Shown here: piece by piece, positions 44,155-52,305 of the stretch
Position numbering within the stretch: position 1 is the first letter of the stretch
Layout of the letters: every line of letters begins with the position of its first letter
DNA from: Neobacillus thermocopriae
GTDB taxonomy: Bacteria > Bacillota > Bacilli > Bacillales > Cytobacillaceae
Reading direction: 5' to 3'
DNA length: 64,000 nucleotides
Assembly: GCF_010975035.1 (NCBI RefSeq)
Contig: NZ_JAAIUV010000001.1
Span: 62,001-126,000, forward strand
Notes under the pieces: model-generated
What the model was told of the DNA's origin: nothing
The model's input: the letters and a program-made list of their open reading frames with translations, nothing else
Database searches by the model: none
Translations under genes and position numbers: made by a program

Positions 44155-44502
44155 ATGATAGAAAATTTACTTCAAGATTTAAAAGTTCTTATATTAAGTG
44201 GATTTATTAACGCTCAACATGCTCATGAATTAATCTTTTCTGATTCACCAAATGTAGCTGTAATCGTTGGACATTTATCTATTGCAAGTTCATATATCAA
44301 CTCCGCCAAGTCGATATATACCTGCAATAAAGCCGTTCTTGAAAGACAAGAATTAGAAGATTTTTTTCATTTAAGCTCTGTGTTTATTGATGAAGCAATG
44401 GATAATATTAGAACAAATCACAGTCACCAATGGTCTGACATTCAATTTAATCGATTAAAAGATAGCTACCGGGACGTATCAAGACTTTTAGGAATTAAAT
44501 AG
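44155..44502 (+). CDS. Lone plus-strand accessory gene, unknown
   Basis: 115 residues; ATG at 44155 after AAAGGAGGTG. All-helical pattern (HLSIASSYINSAKSIYTCNKAVLE, then LEDFFHLSSVFIDEAMDNI) with no membrane segment, and no family I recognise; a HEPN-like fold is conceivable. It is the only plus-strand gene inside the minus-strand early region and has its own extended -10 promoter. Its 3' end overlaps the next gene by 37 bp. Behaves like a moron. Confidence 0.72.
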   Translation: MIENLLQDLKVLILSGFINAQHAHELIFSDSPNVAVIVGHLSIASSYINSAKSIYTCNKAVLERQELEDFFHLSSVFIDEAMDNIRTNHSHQWSDIQFNRLKDSYRDVSRLLGIK

Positions 44503-44741
44503 TTTTCTATTCGGCTGATTGACCTTTTAATAGAATTAACGTCATTTTCAATGTCAATCAGCCTTTTCGATTGCCATAATATTTCTTTAGCCATCCAACT
44601 TTCTGGATCAATCCCAACTATTTTTTCTTCATTTTTGACTCGTTCAATTTCTCTTTCTACAAGACGCAAAGCGTTAGGATAATCCTTAAATATTTCTTCT
44701 AATGTTTTTTCCTGTTCGAAAATTTTCCAATTAGCATTCAC
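44466..44741 (-). CDS. Coiled-coil phage protein
   Basis: 91 residues from GTG 44741 after GAGGTG. FKDYPNALRLVEREIERVKNEEK and a C-terminal helix that includes DIENDVNSIKRSISRIENYLI form a coiled coil. Its 3' end overlaps the convergent plus-strand gene. Unknown. Confidence 0.6.
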   Translation of the reverse strand: MNANWKIFEQEKTLEEIFKDYPNALRLVEREIERVKNEEKIVGIDPESWMAKEILWQSKRLIDIENDVNSIKRSISRIENYLIPKSLDTSR

Positions 44742-44774
44742 TACTCTCACCTCTATTCCTTATTTTGGTGCGCA

Positions 44775-44849
44775 CCGTAATGGCCAAGAACACCTAGGGG
44801 GAATAAGGGAAAATGTTCCTGACCATTACGGCAAGCCCAATTTCTTGCC
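44775..44849 (-). other. Two structured hairpins in a leader
   Basis: A long stem of 18 bp with two mismatches (CCGTAATGG arms at 44775-44792 and 44814-44831) is preceded on the minus strand by GGCAAG / CTTGCC (44830-44849). No T run follows. It forms the leader of the coiled-coil gene and may be a processing or attenuation structure. No family recognised. Confidence 0.5.
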
Positions 44850-44913
44850 GTACCGATAAATAGGTGATAAAATATTAATTAATCTGGTACTGAGCAGTAA
44901 GCAGGTTCTAACC

Positions 44914-45066
44914 CTAACTTACTGCTTTTTCTTTTTTCGAAAGATGTTTTACAGCTGGCTTCAATTGAAGTTCAAAAAGCGTCACTTTCCCCTTGTTCTC
45001 TCGTACCATCCGGCACCACATTTTTACATCCGAACCTTTCATTACAGGACTAGTAAACAATCTCAT
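44914..45066 (-). CDS. 50-residue phage protein
   Basis: ATG at 45066 overlaps the stop of the preceding gene (ATGA). MRLFTSPVMKGSDVKMWCRMV and LFELQLKPAVKHLSKKEKAVS are protein-like and basic. Not assigned. Confidence 0.5.
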   Translation of the reverse strand: MRLFTSPVMKGSDVKMWCRMVRENKGKVTLFELQLKPAVKHLSKKEKAVS

Positions 45067-45239
45067 TTGCGCACATCCTCCAATTTTCTTATTTCAAAAG
45101 TGTCAAAAGGTATTGAATCTTGGATTTTCTTCAAGGCAATCTCTGCTTGCTCATAGGTTTCGTAAGTTTCCTCCTGACCGAGGTTATCCATTTGACATGA
45201 CTGAAACATGATTCTTTTACCGCGAATGACATAAGTCAT
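45063..45239 (-). CDS. 58-residue phage protein
   Basis: ATG at 45239, inside the end of the previous gene. TYVIRGKRIMFQSCQMDNLG and YEQAEIALKKIQDSIPFDTFEIRKLE look like a small beta-helix protein. It lies in the tightly packed early operon. Unknown. Confidence 0.55.
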   Translation of the reverse strand: MTYVIRGKRIMFQSCQMDNLGQEETYETYEQAEIALKKIQDSIPFDTFEIRKLEDVRK

Positions 45240-45535
45240 TTAAAAACCTCCCTCATGACAGGTTTTTCGTTCATTTTCATTGATACCAGTTCCACTAGTA
45301 CTCCTTTATTAGCCAATTGATTAACTACTTCCATCAGCCGATCGCGATTTAATTTTTTGTTTTTCATCTTTTCCAGTTCATTTAAAGAATTTAGTAATTC
45401 GTAACACGCTATTTTAGCATTCCTTATGTCTCCATCCATAAGCCCCTTTTCAACGTTACTAATACTGGTCCAAATGGATCTTTGTTCAGCAACAACCTTA
45501 CGACAATCTTCTGGTAAATATTCATTCATATTCAT
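45236..45535 (-). CDS. Helical phage protein, unknown
   Basis: 99 residues, ATG after GGAGG and overlapping the upstream regulator by 4 bp. Helical throughout: VVAEQRSIWTSISNVEKGL, then LLNSLNELEKMKN. No known family. Confidence 0.6.
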   Translation of the reverse strand: MNMNEYLPEDCRKVVAEQRSIWTSISNVEKGLMDGDIRNAKIACYELLNSLNELEKMKNKKLNRDRLMEVVNQLANKGVLVELVSMKMNEKPVMREVFK

Positions 45536-46044
45536 TTTTCAAGCCTCCGTGCTTTCAATGTTAATCGCCACTCAGTAAATATTTTTTTCATCGAGAATCC
45601 GCATTCTCTGCAAATTACGGCCACTAGGTTAATTAAACTAGCAGCTGCATCTAACGCTTCGAATATGACTCTTTTCATTTCTTCTCGTTCGGTGTCGGTT
45701 CTAGTATGTATGGGCTTGACCCAGCAAACTTGAGAAAGTTGTTCAAGTGCTTCATTTGTTTCCCTTTTTACCAGAAAAGCCATGCTTGCTGGGTGTTGAT
45801 CAACATAATCACCGTTAAGATATGGGATAGCTACTTCACCTGCAGCATCTCCCCAGGATCTAAAATAAAATTCCTCATCATCAATTGTCTGTGCGATGGG
45901 TCGGCGCAGATCTTCGGGCAGTCGTCTTGCACCAGTTTCATATTTTGCTATGCTTTCACGAGACACTGGCAATTCTAATGCTAGTTGTTCTTGGGTGAGG
46001 CCTTGGCGCTTTCGAGCCATCGCAAGCTCTTCGCCAATTTTCAT
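45532..46044 (-). CDS. XRE-family regulator with C-terminal helical domain
   Basis: 170 residues. The N-terminal helix-turn-helix ELAMARKRQGLTQEQLALEL with the recognition helix SRESIAKYE is followed by a domain of unknown role. ATG after AAAGGAGG. Third gene in the early operon starting from the cro-like gene; probably a secondary regulator of early genes. Confidence 0.85.
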   Translation of the reverse strand: MKIGEELAMARKRQGLTQEQLALELPVSRESIAKYETGARRLPEDLRRPIAQTIDDEEFYFRSWGDAAGEVAIPYLNGDYVDQHPASMAFLVKRETNEALEQLSQVCWVKPIHTRTDTEREEMKRVIFEALDAAASLINLVAVICRECGFSMKKIFTEWRLTLKARRLEK

Positions 46045-46113
46045 AGACTATCATTCCTCCTTTTGTACCATCTGATTAATAGAGTTGTTACCTTGATAAG
46101 CGATATATTTAAT

Positions 46114-46392
46114 TTAGTGACTAGGTTGTTCCTTTAACCATTCATAGAGGAATTTTTCCGTTTCCCTGGCAGGAAACAACCATTTACGGCCAACTCTATA
46201 CTTTGGAAAACGTGGATCAAAGAAAAAATGCTCTTTTATAAATGGTTCACTCATGCAAGTCTGCCTACAGAGTTCTTTCATATCCCAAAACACTGTACGA
46301 TTTGAAATTTCTTCAAGATGTTTCTTGAGTTCTTCTTGAAAATGCTTTTCTATACTTGTTTGATCAACTTGAATGTTTAGCAAAAAATTCAC
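46114..46392 (-). CDS. DUF771-like excisionase/helix-turn-helix protein
   Basis: 92 residues, GTG start. The helical N-terminus is followed by VFWDMKELCRQTCMSEPFIKEHFF and RFPKYRVGRKWLFPARETEKFLYEWL, the MerR-like winged DNA-binding pattern of DUF771 in lactococcal and Bacillus phages. It may act as excisionase or regulator. Confidence 0.7.
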   Translation of the reverse strand: MNFLLNIQVDQTSIEKHFQEELKKHLEEISNRTVFWDMKELCRQTCMSEPFIKEHFFFDPRFPKYRVGRKWLFPARETEKFLYEWLKEQPSH

Positions 46393-46433
46393 CCCCTATG
46401 TTTGTTAATAGCTTTCATTTCGTTGTAACCGAA

Positions 46434-46673
46434 TTACGCTGTTTTGTTTCCAACTACTTTATTCTTAATTTCTAAGAAATATTGATTAAAAAAATAACCA
46501 GGATCAACTTCCAAGCCTTTACAAATTTTTTCATACTCATCAATCCCCATAGGAGAATCACCGTTCATTAATCGGTAGAATCTATTAGGATTAATATCTA
46601 ATTTTTCAGCAACATAATTAAACTTTAAACCTTTGCTTCGTATATAGTTACGAATTCGTTGATGCATTTCCAT
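46434..46673 (-). CDS. Cro-like repressor
   Basis: 79 residues. The XRE helix-turn-helix covers residues 8-65 (LKFNYVAEKLDINPNRFYRLM). ATG after AGAAGGAG. First gene of the early operon, divergent from the CI-like gene across shared operators. The 3' end of the coding sequence contains a perfect operator copy. Confidence 0.85.
   Translation of the reverse strand: MEMHQRIRNYIRSKGLKFNYVAEKLDINPNRFYRLMNGDSPMGIDEYEKICKGLEVDPGYFFNQYFLEIKNKVVGNKTA
46462..46478. promoter_or_regulatory. Auxiliary operator inside cro-like gene
   Basis: TTCTTAATTTCTAAGAA, identical to the operator at 46700-46716 and 238 bp away, encoding FLEIKN near the end of the Cro-like protein. Confidence 0.65.
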
Positions 46674-46699
46674 TCAAATATCACTCCTTCTAAATATTT

Positions 46700-46781
46700 T
46701 TCTTAATTTCTAAGAACTATCTATATACAGAATAATTCTTAATTCATAAGAAGTCAAGTATTTTTTCTAAGTTTCTAAGAA
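46700..46781. promoter_or_regulatory. Operator region between Cro-like and CI-like genes
   Basis: Three palindromes with the plan TTCTTA-N5-TAAGAA: 46700-46716 (perfect), 46736-46752 (perfect), 46765-46781 (TTCTAA left arm, one mismatch). Half-sites occur near 46797 and 46827. Probably bound by the repressor and Cro-like protein to switch the divergent promoters. Confidence 0.85.
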
Positions 46782-46853
46782 AAAACATTCCTATTTTTTA
46801 AGAATATGGTATTTTGTTCTAAAATTATTCTTAATGGAAACGGTGAGATATTT

Positions 46854-47288
46854 ATGTCTACTTTAGGAGAGCGTTTGAAGTTAGCTAGGGAACGAACTGG
46901 ATTAAAACAGACTCAAGTTAAAGAAAGAACAAATATAAATAATAAGACATTAAGTGGTTATGAAAATAATGTAAGTGAGCCTGATTCAGCAACACTAGGC
47001 GTTCTTGCAGAACTTTACGGAGTCTCCTATAGATGGTTAATTACTGGAGAAGGTCCAATGGTGGAAAAGCCGGTAAATAAATTAAGTGATAAAGACGAAC
47101 GCGACATTGCTAAACGAATGGAAAAAATCAAAGAGGATCTAGCTGCTGACGGAGGTTTAAGTTTTTATGGAGAACCTTTAAGCGAAGAAGCAAAAGAATC
47201 ATTATTAGAAGCCATGGAATTTGCAGTTAGACAAGCTCAAAAGATAAATAAAAAATACATTCCTAAAAAATATAGAGAAGATCAATAG
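46854..47288 (+). CDS. CI/ImmR-type repressor
   Basis: 144 residues; ATG at 46854 (the longer frame lacks a site). The helix-turn-helix is at residues 8-60 (LKLARERTGLKQTQVKERTNINNKTLSGYE), followed by GVSYRWLITGEGPM. The C-terminal half has no LexA-type peptidase, so it is not cleaved by RecA; the next gene is an ImmA protease, the ImmR/ImmA arrangement of ICEBs1 and related phages. It keeps lysogeny. Confidence 0.88.
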   Translation: MSTLGERLKLARERTGLKQTQVKERTNINNKTLSGYENNVSEPDSATLGVLAELYGVSYRWLITGEGPMVEKPVNKLSDKDERDIAKRMEKIKEDLAADGGLSFYGEPLSEEAKESLLEAMEFAVRQAQKINKKYIPKKYREDQ

Positions 47289-47306
47289 GAATGTGAGGCG
47301 TTTTAA

Positions 47307-47741
47307 TTGAATTGGATTAAACAGCAGGTAAAGAATATTGTACAAACTTACAAAACAAATTGCCCCTTTGAAGTATCCAAATCTAAAAATATACATGTAG
47401 TCTTTTGGAACCTACATCATGAAATATGGGGCTTTTATAAATATGAAAGAAGAAACCGTTTTATCTTTATTAATAACAACCTCGAAATTCATCAGCAGCG
47501 TTATGTCTGTGCTCACGAACTTGGCCATGCTATTTTACACACAAAAGTAAATACACCTTTCTTAAGAACGAATACTTTATATTCCGTTGATAAGATTGAA
47601 CGGGAAGCAAATGAATTTGCCGTCAATCTATTACTCTTTGATAAAAATCTATGTGACTACCAAACCAATAACGATATTTTAAGAGAGTTTGGAATCCCTT
47701 GTGAAATGGAGCAATTTTTAAAGAAATTTTTTTATTCATAA
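47307..47741 (+). CDS. ImmA/IrrE metallopeptidase
   Basis: 144 residues; TTG start. HEXXH at His70-Glu71-Leu-Gly-His74 (AHELGHAIL) and a further Glu in EREANEFA at about 97 bind zinc. In ICEBs1-type elements ImmA cuts the ImmR repressor to induce excision. It follows the repressor gene by 18 bp. Confidence 0.92.
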   Translation: MNWIKQQVKNIVQTYKTNCPFEVSKSKNIHVVFWNLHHEIWGFYKYERRNRFIFINNNLEIHQQRYVCAHELGHAILHTKVNTPFLRTNTLYSVDKIEREANEFAVNLLLFDKNLCDYQTNNDILREFGIPCEMEQFLKKFFYS

Positions 47742-47931
47742 ATTAGGTATATAGACCCAAGATAATACACCTATTGGTAATATTATTTTTTAATATAATG
47801 TAATTTTTTTAAAGGAGGTTAGTAGATGGATTCCAGCTAATAAAATACAAAGAATTTGTTTAACTTCAACAACTTGGATATATACATAAGCTGTACCTAA
47901 TAAATAAAATGAAAATTAGAGGTAATTACAT

Positions 47932-49116
47932 ATGAGAATAATTAGATGGATTTTACTTATTCTTGGTTTACTTATTATCCTGGGAACAATCCCCATTACA
48001 AAATGGGCATTGTTAGGATTGATTTTATTTATTTTTGGGATTTACCAAAGCAAGCAACTTCGAGCTGGAAAAGCATTTGGGAAAGGTATTCTTTTAAAGC
48101 CACGATTGCTAATGATTACAGGTTTTATTTTCAGCTTTACTATGGCTATGATTTTTGTAGAACCTGTTGAGGAATCTGCAAAAAATGCAAAACAGGATGA
48201 AAAAATCAAAAGTGAGCAAATAAAAAAAGAAAAACAAGAAGAGCTTGAAAAGAAAAAAACCGAAGAAAAGAAGAAAGAAGAACTAGCAAAGAAAGCTGAA
48301 GAAGAAAGAAAAGCAAAAGAACAAGCTGAAAAAGAGGCTCAACTAGCTAAAGAACAAGCCGAAAAGGAAGAACAGGCTAGAAAAGCAGCTGAAGAAAAAG
48401 CGAAACAAGAAGCAGCAGCTAGCATGGGGCTAATCGCAGCAACCGTTTCAAGAGTAATTGATGGAGATACATTTGAATTATCAGATGGAAGTAAAGTAAG
48501 ACTAGTTGGAGTAAATACTCCCGAATCTACTAACAGACATGAACAATATGGAAAAGAAGCAAGTAATTATACAAAAACCAAACTAGAAGGTAAGAATATT
48601 TGGCTACAAAAAGATGTCTCAGAAACAGATCGTTATGGTCGTTTATTAAGAATTGTGTGGTTAGCTGTTCCTACAAGTGATTCAGACGAAAATGAAATCC
48701 GTTCAAAAATGTTTAATGCTGATTTAGTTATAAACGGATATGCTGAACCATCTACTTACCCACCAGATGTAAAATACAGTGATTATTTCGTTAAGTTTGC
48801 TAGGGAAGCAAGAAGTAATAAAACTGGATTATGGGCTTTCGGGGAATATGGTACAACTAAAGGTGATCTTGATCCAAAAGAAACATCAACACCTGCTACT
48901 ACGTCAAGAAACAGCAGCACAAGTAGCAATAGTTCATCAACATCTTCTTCGTCATCAGCAGCAACTGCACCTAGCTCATCATCAAGTGGTGAAATAGAAA
49001 TTTTTGCAAATTGCACAGAACTTAGAAAGAAATATCCAAATGGTGTACCTGCAGGTCATCCGGCCTACCAGTCAAAAATGGATAGAGACAAAGATAATTA
49101 CGCATGTGAAAGATAA
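47932..49116 (+). CDS. Membrane-anchored thermonuclease with Excalibur domain
   Basis: 394 residues. Two or three membrane helices in residues 1-85, a Lys/Glu/Ala coiled coil at about 90-165, then an SNase domain at about 167-295 (VIDGDTFELSDG, VRLVGVNTPES, TDRYGRLLR). A Thr/Ser-rich linker (300-350) leads to an Excalibur calcium-binding motif (360-394, ending DRDKDNYACER). It likely degrades DNA outside or at the membrane. Located next to the immunity genes, it could exclude superinfecting phage DNA; this is inferred. Confidence 0.88.
   Translation: MRIIRWILLILGLLIILGTIPITKWALLGLILFIFGIYQSKQLRAGKAFGKGILLKPRLLMITGFIFSFTMAMIFVEPVEESAKNAKQDEKIKSEQIKKEKQEELEKKKTEEKKKEELAKKAEEERKAKEQAEKEAQLAKEQAEKEEQARKAAEEKAKQEAAASMGLIAATVSRVIDGDTFELSDGSKVRLVGVNTPESTNRHEQYGKEASNYTKTKLEGKNIWLQKDVSETDRYGRLLRIVWLAVPTSDSDENEIRSKMFNADLVINGYAEPSTYPPDVKYSDYFVKFAREARSNKTGLWAFGEYGTTKGDLDPKETSTPATTSRNSSTSSNSSSTSSSSSAATAPSSSSSGEIEIFANCTELRKKYPNGVPAGHPAYQSKMDRDKDNYACER
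49068..49103 (+). repeat. 36-bp direct repeat, left copy (end of Excalibur coding region)
   Basis: Identical to 50748-50783. Lies in the last codons of the nuclease gene (QSKMDRDKDNYA). Confidence 0.9.
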
Positions 49117-49144
49117 AAGAAAATAAGCTAAAACAAAATAATTT

Positions 49145-49172
49145 GCACGCATTTGCGTGCTTTTATTTTGGT
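49145..49172 (+). terminator. Terminator after the nuclease gene
   Basis: GCACGC / GCGTGC with ATTT loop, followed by TTTTATTTT. Confidence 0.75.
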
Positions 49173-49227
49173 GAAATTAGGTATTATTTTGTTCCAAAAC
49201 GTGAAATAACATTAGGGAGAGACCAAT

Positions 49228-49680
49228 ATGTTGAGCCAGAAAGAAGCAGATAATCTCATTGCCATGTTGAAAGAGTTAAAATCAAAGCAAATGAAAATTC
49301 CATTTCCACAACCAACAAAGGAACTACGTCTGGACCTTGAAAGTTCAATGAATAAGAAGGAAAAATTTATTATAGATATCAATAGAAAAGGACAATTCAA
49401 CCTGTTAAAATGTACTTTTCAAACGAGATACAGGAATTCTATACGTCTACTTAGAATTGATATAGAAGGTCCACCTCATGAAAATCCGGATGGTACTATT
49501 GTTGAATGTCCACATATTCATATATACAAAGAAGGATACGAATTAAAATGGGCTTATCCTCTTTCAGAGATTATTCAAACCCAAAATGATGATTTAATAG
49601 ATATCCTAATTGCGTTTTTAGAGTATAATAAGGTCAAACGTAACGGTCATTTATTTTATATGGAGGGAGGTCTAGTTTGA
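49228..49680 (+). CDS. DUF6978-like accessory protein
   Basis: 150 residues. Helical N-terminus (LSQKEADNLIAMLKELKSKQMKIPFP), then strands with DINRKGQFNLLKCTFQTR and the HENPDG and CPHIHIY motifs seen in DUF6978-type proteins. Stop overlaps the start of the next gene, so the two are made together. No known biochemical role. Confidence 0.65.
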   Translation: MLSQKEADNLIAMLKELKSKQMKIPFPQPTKELRLDLESSMNKKEKFIIDINRKGQFNLLKCTFQTRYRNSIRLLRIDIEGPPHENPDGTIVECPHIHIYKEGYELKWAYPLSEIIQTQNDDLIDILIAFLEYNKVKRNGHLFYMEGGLV

Positions 49681-50444
49681 TGCAAATCATAAATGAGCTA
49701 AAAAATGCATATTCCAATTGGATTAATGAGCAATTGCAATTCCGTGATTTAAATGGTGCGATTGAAATCACTACTCCATTCCTTGATCGTAATAATGACC
49801 GAATTCAATTGTATGTAATCCAAGATGAAACGGGTTTAAAAATCACTGATGACGGTATAACATTAAATGAATTACAAATGTCAGGTATTGATGTATTCGA
49901 TTCACCCAGGAGAATAGAATTATTAAATTTTATTTTAAATGGATACGGAGTTAAAAGTAACAAAGAAGAATTATTTGTTAATGCAACGAAATCTAATTTT
50001 CCGCAGAAAAAGCATTCGCTTATCCAAGCTGTAATGTCCGTTAACGATATGTTCATGACAAGCCGTGAAACGGTAACAGGGATATTTTTAGAAGATGTAA
50101 AAGAGTTTTTGGATTCGAAGGACGTTCGTTTTACTCCAAATGTATCGTTCAGTGGAAAAAGTGGGTTGGTTCATCACTTTGATTTTGTTATACCAAAGTT
50201 TAAAGATGCACCTGAAAGAGTTTTGAAAACTTTTAATAACCCATCCAAAGAAAAAACAGAAGCCATGTTATTTGCATGGGCAGATACCAAAATGACTAGA
50301 GATGAAAATTCAGTACTATACGCATTCTTAAACGACACGGATAGAAAAATTAATGATTCAATATTAAATGCATTACAGGAATACAGTGTAAAGCCAGTAC
50401 TATGGTCTGAAAGAGAAAAGTACGCAAAAGAATTAGCTGCTTAA
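49680..50444 (+). CDS. DUF1828/DUF1829-type accessory protein
   Basis: 254 residues. The first 120 are the DUF1828 pattern (ITTPFLDRNNDRIQLYVIQDETGLKITDDG); the second half is DUF1829-like, with FDFVIPKFKDAPERVLKTFNNPSKEKTEAMLFAWAD resembling the core strands of PD-(D/E)XK nucleases without a clear active site. Pairing with the preceding protein and position in a prophage accessory slot suggest a defence or toxin-antitoxin module; not proven. Confidence 0.75.
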   Translation: MQIINELKNAYSNWINEQLQFRDLNGAIEITTPFLDRNNDRIQLYVIQDETGLKITDDGITLNELQMSGIDVFDSPRRIELLNFILNGYGVKSNKEELFVNATKSNFPQKKHSLIQAVMSVNDMFMTSRETVTGIFLEDVKEFLDSKDVRFTPNVSFSGKSGLVHHFDFVIPKFKDAPERVLKTFNNPSKEKTEAMLFAWADTKMTRDENSVLYAFLNDTDRKINDSILNALQEYSVKPVLWSEREKYAKELAA

Positions 50445-50478
50445 AAAATTAGTTCCCCATTAACGGGGATAATTTTTT
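50443..50478 (+). terminator. Terminator after DUF1828-like gene
   Basis: AAAAAATTA...CCCC / GGGG...TAATTTTTT hairpin around ATTAAC. Confidence 0.75.
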
Positions 50479-50528
50479 AATTGTTAAATAGAACATATGT
50501 TTGTATAATTTTGCTGAGATGACTGTTT

Positions 50529-50651
50529 ATGAATTACATTCATTCTCCAATCGAGGACTATATTAACGAATTGTACCAACAGCTATCTATCAATGTTCCT
50601 AAGGAATTAGTCATTCTAGAAATAGCATTCAAGCCTGGCATTATAAATTAA
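50529..50651 (+). pseudogene. N-terminal fragment resembling a second ImmA-type peptidase
   Basis: 40 codons (MNYIHSPIEDYINELYQQLS, then VPKELVILEIA) in the style of ImmA/IrrE N-termini, ending at TAA without the HEXXH region. The following 100 bp hold only short broken frames. A relic, in the 50479-50870 stretch, which otherwise contains the repeat at 50748-50783. Confidence 0.5.
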
Positions 50652-50747
50652 TCCGGAGGTTTATACCATGGCAAATATAGAGACCGGATAGTATCAGTCA
50701 ATGGTGGAGACGATTTACAAAGAAATATAAATTGAAGCATATACGTT

Positions 50748-50783
50748 CCAGTCAAAAATGGATAGAGACAAAGATAATTACGC
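50748..50783 (+). repeat. 36-bp direct repeat, right copy
   Basis: Matches 49068-49103 base for base; here it is an isolated piece of Excalibur coding sequence without a start. Confidence 0.9.
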
Positions 50784-50870
50784 TTGTACGATAAATTTTG
50801 TATATGCCCTTTTAGGCAATTCTTCCCAACTAAAAAACGAACATACATTCCTACAAAGGAGGGTTCACTC

Positions 50871-51056
50871 ATGAATAATGAGAAATTAATAATAAAATTA
50901 AGTGACGCCATAAAAGCTGGTAAAACCAAAGGAAACATTCTACAAATACCTATATTTGAAACCATTCAAGAAATTGATGGAGAACTGTATGGAATAATTA
51001 AGGGTTTTATAGCCCCGCCTCATAGTAAACAAGATGGGAAACCATTAATACACTAA
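50871..51056 (+). CDS. Small protein before integrase
   Basis: 61 residues; ATG at 50871 after AAAGGAGGG. KLSDAIKAGKTKGNILQIPIFETIQEIDGELYG looks like a small folded protein. It is 13 bp upstream of the integrase and may be cotranscribed. Not a recognised excisionase. Confidence 0.55.
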   Translation: MNNEKLIIKLSDAIKAGKTKGNILQIPIFETIQEIDGELYGIIKGFIAPPHSKQDGKPLIH

Positions 51057-51069
51057 GGAGGACTGAAAT

Positions 51070-52218
51070 ATGGCTAGTTTCAGAAAAAGGGGAAACTCAT
51101 GGCAGTATCGAATTTATTACAAGGATCGTCGTACTGGTGAGAAAAAAGAAAAGGTTGAAAGTGGTTTTAAAACAAAGGCTGAAGCTAAACTAGCAGCAAC
51201 TGAAATGGAAAGAAAAATTAAAAGAGGGTTTGATCCTGGTTCTGCTGATCAAACATTGGCAGAGTATCTTGACTGGTGGTTTGAAACGTATAAAAAGGGT
51301 ACAACCAGCTTCGGCACCGAAAAAAATATCCGGTTGCATATTAACATGATAACTGAACGCATAGGGTATATGGAGCTAAAAGAAATTGCACGGCCAAATT
51401 ATCAGAAATTCATTAATGACCTATCTAAGGACTATTCAAAAAGTACCATTCAACGCATGAATGCAACCATTAGTGAAGCTTTTAAAGAAGCTATGGATTT
51501 AGATTTGATGCATAAAAACCCAGCTTCAAGAGTTAGTTACCCAAAAACAATAAAAACTGCAAAAAAACAAAAATTCTTGGAATTAGAAGATTATCTAGAA
51601 CTCATCCAGCATGCAAAGAACGACTGGTTAGAGCAATATCCTCACTACCTTTATATTACACACTTACTAGTAGCCACTGGAGCTCGTATAGGGGAAATTT
51701 GTGCACTAACTTTATCAGACCTTAACATCGATGACAAAACTCTGAATATCGATAAGACGCTTGTGAGGGAGGGTGGTAATTATATAGTAAAACCAACTAC
51801 AAAAACCGGAGAGAGTGGTGAAAGAATTATTGCACTAGACGATTTCACGATTGATCGACTAAGAGAATGGATCCGTATTCGTTCTGAGTGGGTAATCAAA
51901 ATAAAAAAAAGGCCGACATTTCTTTTTATCAATCCAATTGGAGAATTGATAAAAATGCCAAATTACGCAGATATGCTCCGGACACTTTGCAAACGTCATA
52001 ATTTAATGCATGTGACACCTCACATGTTCCGTCATACACATGAAACCATTCTGTGGGAATCCAACATATCGGATATCAATTATATTGGAGCTCGTCTTGG
52101 AGATACAGATAAATCAATTTTGTTAAATACCTATGGACACCTGTCTAAGCGTTCCGAACAATTAAACAATGAGAAAGTAAATGCGTTCATGCGAAGCTGG
52201 CTAGAGAAAATACAATAA
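51070..52218 (+). CDS. int: Phage integrase, tyrosine recombinase
   Basis: 382 residues: AP2-like arm-binding N-terminus (residues 1-55, FRKRGNSWQYRIYYKDRRTG), a SAM-like core-binding domain (60-165) and a catalytic domain with Arg206 (ATGARIGEI), His318-x-x-Arg321 (TPHMFRHTH) and Tyr355 (NTYGHL). It catalyses recombination at the tRNA-Arg attachment site. ATG after AAGGAGG. It ends 90 bp from attR. Confidence 0.96.
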   Translation: MASFRKRGNSWQYRIYYKDRRTGEKKEKVESGFKTKAEAKLAATEMERKIKRGFDPGSADQTLAEYLDWWFETYKKGTTSFGTEKNIRLHINMITERIGYMELKEIARPNYQKFINDLSKDYSKSTIQRMNATISEAFKEAMDLDLMHKNPASRVSYPKTIKTAKKQKFLELEDYLELIQHAKNDWLEQYPHYLYITHLLVATGARIGEICALTLSDLNIDDKTLNIDKTLVREGGNYIVKPTTKTGESGERIIALDDFTIDRLREWIRIRSEWVIKIKKRPTFLFINPIGELIKMPNYADMLRTLCKRHNLMHVTPHMFRHTHETILWESNISDINYIGARLGDTDKSILLNTYGHLSKRSEQLNNEKVNAFMRSWLEKIQ

Positions 52219-52224
52219 AATAAA

Positions 52225-52297
52225 AATAAAGGTTTTTCGAGGTATTCGGACAAAAGTCGGACACTTCATCCGTCAATACTCGAAAAAACCTTTATTT
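52225..52297. terminator. Long hairpin between integrase and tRNA, arm repeats in its loop
   Basis: Arms 52225-52247 and 52275-52297 (AATAAAGGTTTTTTCGAG type) pair for more than 20 bp with one or two indels. It ends int on one strand and, on the other, replaces the tRNA terminator displaced to attL. The repeat pair 52247-52263 lies in the loop. Confidence 0.8.
52247..52263 (+). promoter_or_regulatory. Predicted integrase arm-binding repeats, right
   Basis: The same CGGACAAAAGTCGGACA as near attL, two CGGACA hexamers 11 bp apart. Confidence 0.65.
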
Positions 52298-52305
52298 ATC
52301 AACGA

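Noticed and set aside
47811..47840. Ideal ribosome site AAAGGAGG followed by ATG and stop after four codons
   Set aside because: Too short to be called a gene; probably a relic between immA and the nuclease gene.
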